DNA of 64,000 bases, taken from NCBI RefSeq assembly GCF_963169125.1, contig NC_084801.1, forward strand, positions 75,829,696 to 75,893,695, in the 5' to 3' direction. A program made the position numbers and the translations under genes. The notes beneath the pieces were generated by a model, which searched no databases, was not told the DNA's origin, and saw only the letters and a program-made list of their open reading frames with translations. Positions 63,796 through 64,000 of this stretch are shown in pieces. The number at the start of each line of letters is the position of its first letter. Within the stretch, counting starts at the first letter, position 1. Source of the stretch: Humulus lupulus. Taxonomy: Eukaryota > Streptophyta > Magnoliopsida > Rosales > Cannabaceae.

Positions 63796-64000
63796 TATAA
63801 ATATATATAATAGCCAAACCCCTTTCTCCCTCTCTCATCCCTACCTGATCTTCGTTTCTCCCTCTCTCTCTCTCGCATGCTCTCTGCTAGGCCCGAACGA
63901 CGAGGGCAGGGGCTCGGGGAATGGTGGTCGACGGCTGCAGGGGGGTCGGGCTTTTCGGCGGCAGGGGGCTCAGGGCTGGGCTCGACAGCAACGACTGGTG
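63796..64000 (+). promoter_or_regulatory. Possible promoter, leader and first codons of a CACTA-borne gene
   Basis: TATAAATATATATAATAG at 63796 is followed by a CT-rich leader (63825-63885) and then an abrupt switch to GC-rich sequence with an ATG at 63921 (MVVDGCRGVGLFGG) open to the window end. This layout, TATA then CT-rich leader then ATG, suits a plant gene start, but the 26 codons seen match no family I recognise. Confidence 0.35.

Larger units (their letters stand above)
62922..64000 (+). mobile_element. Terminus of a CACTA (En/Spm-type) DNA transposon
   Basis: It starts CACTACTACAAAATACCC, the diagnostic CACTA end, right inside the Tat protease region, with AAA as a possible 3-bp TSD. 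Subterminal motifs GGACTCGC and GCGAGTCC repeat in both orientations up to 63300, as is usual for transposase-binding ends of this superfamily. The interior is AT-rich and leads to a CT-rich leader near 63815. The other end and any transposase lie outside the window. Confidence 0.8.

Noticed and set aside
1..64000. tRNA, rRNA or other structured RNA genes
   Set aside because: I saw no A-box/B-box pair with a cloverleaf and no rRNA-like conserved text; the only tRNA-related sites are retrotransposon primer-binding sites.

Overview
This is a plant nuclear window, most likely from a eudicot. It appears to hold no host gene. Nearly all of it is a nest of LTR retrotransposons of two Ty3/gypsy lineages: Tat-like elements, with a second archaeal-type RNase H and an antisense extra ORF, and Del/Tekay-like chromoviruses, with a chromodomain and LTRs of about 1.8 to 3 kb. 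There is also one Ty1/copia-like LTR and the end of a CACTA DNA transposon. TSDs, PBS and PPT motifs, nonsense-riddled gag-pol remnants and AT-rich filler point to pericentromeric or other gene-poor heterochromatin. I cannot name the species.

Layout. 1-2308: 5' end of a minus-strand Tat-like element (gag start, PBS, LTR) whose LTR carries a GC-rich minisatellite of about 20 x 34 bp. 2309-4534: AT-rich, no gene. 4535-7230: rearranged Del LTR remnant with TSD TAGTT. 7231-8383: unexplained filler, then a chromovirus PPT. 8384-10682: Del 3' LTR. 10683-32863: an old plus-strand Tat-like element, here B, broken by four events: element A (12678-25464, TSD GCCTC), a copia-like LTR (25705-27072), a Del solo LTR (27420-29727, TSD TCCCT) and loss of its whole pol. 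32864-35116: possible LTR. 35140-41268: minus-strand Del element with both LTRs truncated and gag lost. 41269-49661: decayed plus-strand Del element, here C, whose RT is split by a solo LTR (45419-47945, TSD GAGTT) that holds a Tat-like solo LTR (46726-47411). 49662-62921: Tat-like element D, inserted in C's integrase and itself split by the full-length Del element E (52626-62230). 62922-64000: a CACTA terminus inserted in D.

The centrepiece is element A. It is complete: two 778-bp LTRs that differ at four positions by eye, a perfect TSD, a PBS, a 2108-codon uninterrupted gag-PR-RT-RH-aRH-INT polyprotein on the minus strand, a seven-copy 122-bp tandem array, and a four-exon gene on the opposite strand with its own TATA box. 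That gene encodes a PF04195-type (putative gypsy-type transposon) protein with a coiled coil. It carries a single in-frame stop where the decayed copy in element B has a sense codon. Pol and the antisense gene converge on the 122-bp array. A PPT-like block occurs at both edges of the antisense cassette, which hints at how the cassette was acquired.

Insertion order: B is older than A, the copia-like LTR and the 27.4-kb solo LTR. C is older than its two nested solo LTRs and older than D. D is older than E and the CACTA element. A is the youngest datable insertion and the best candidate for recent activity.
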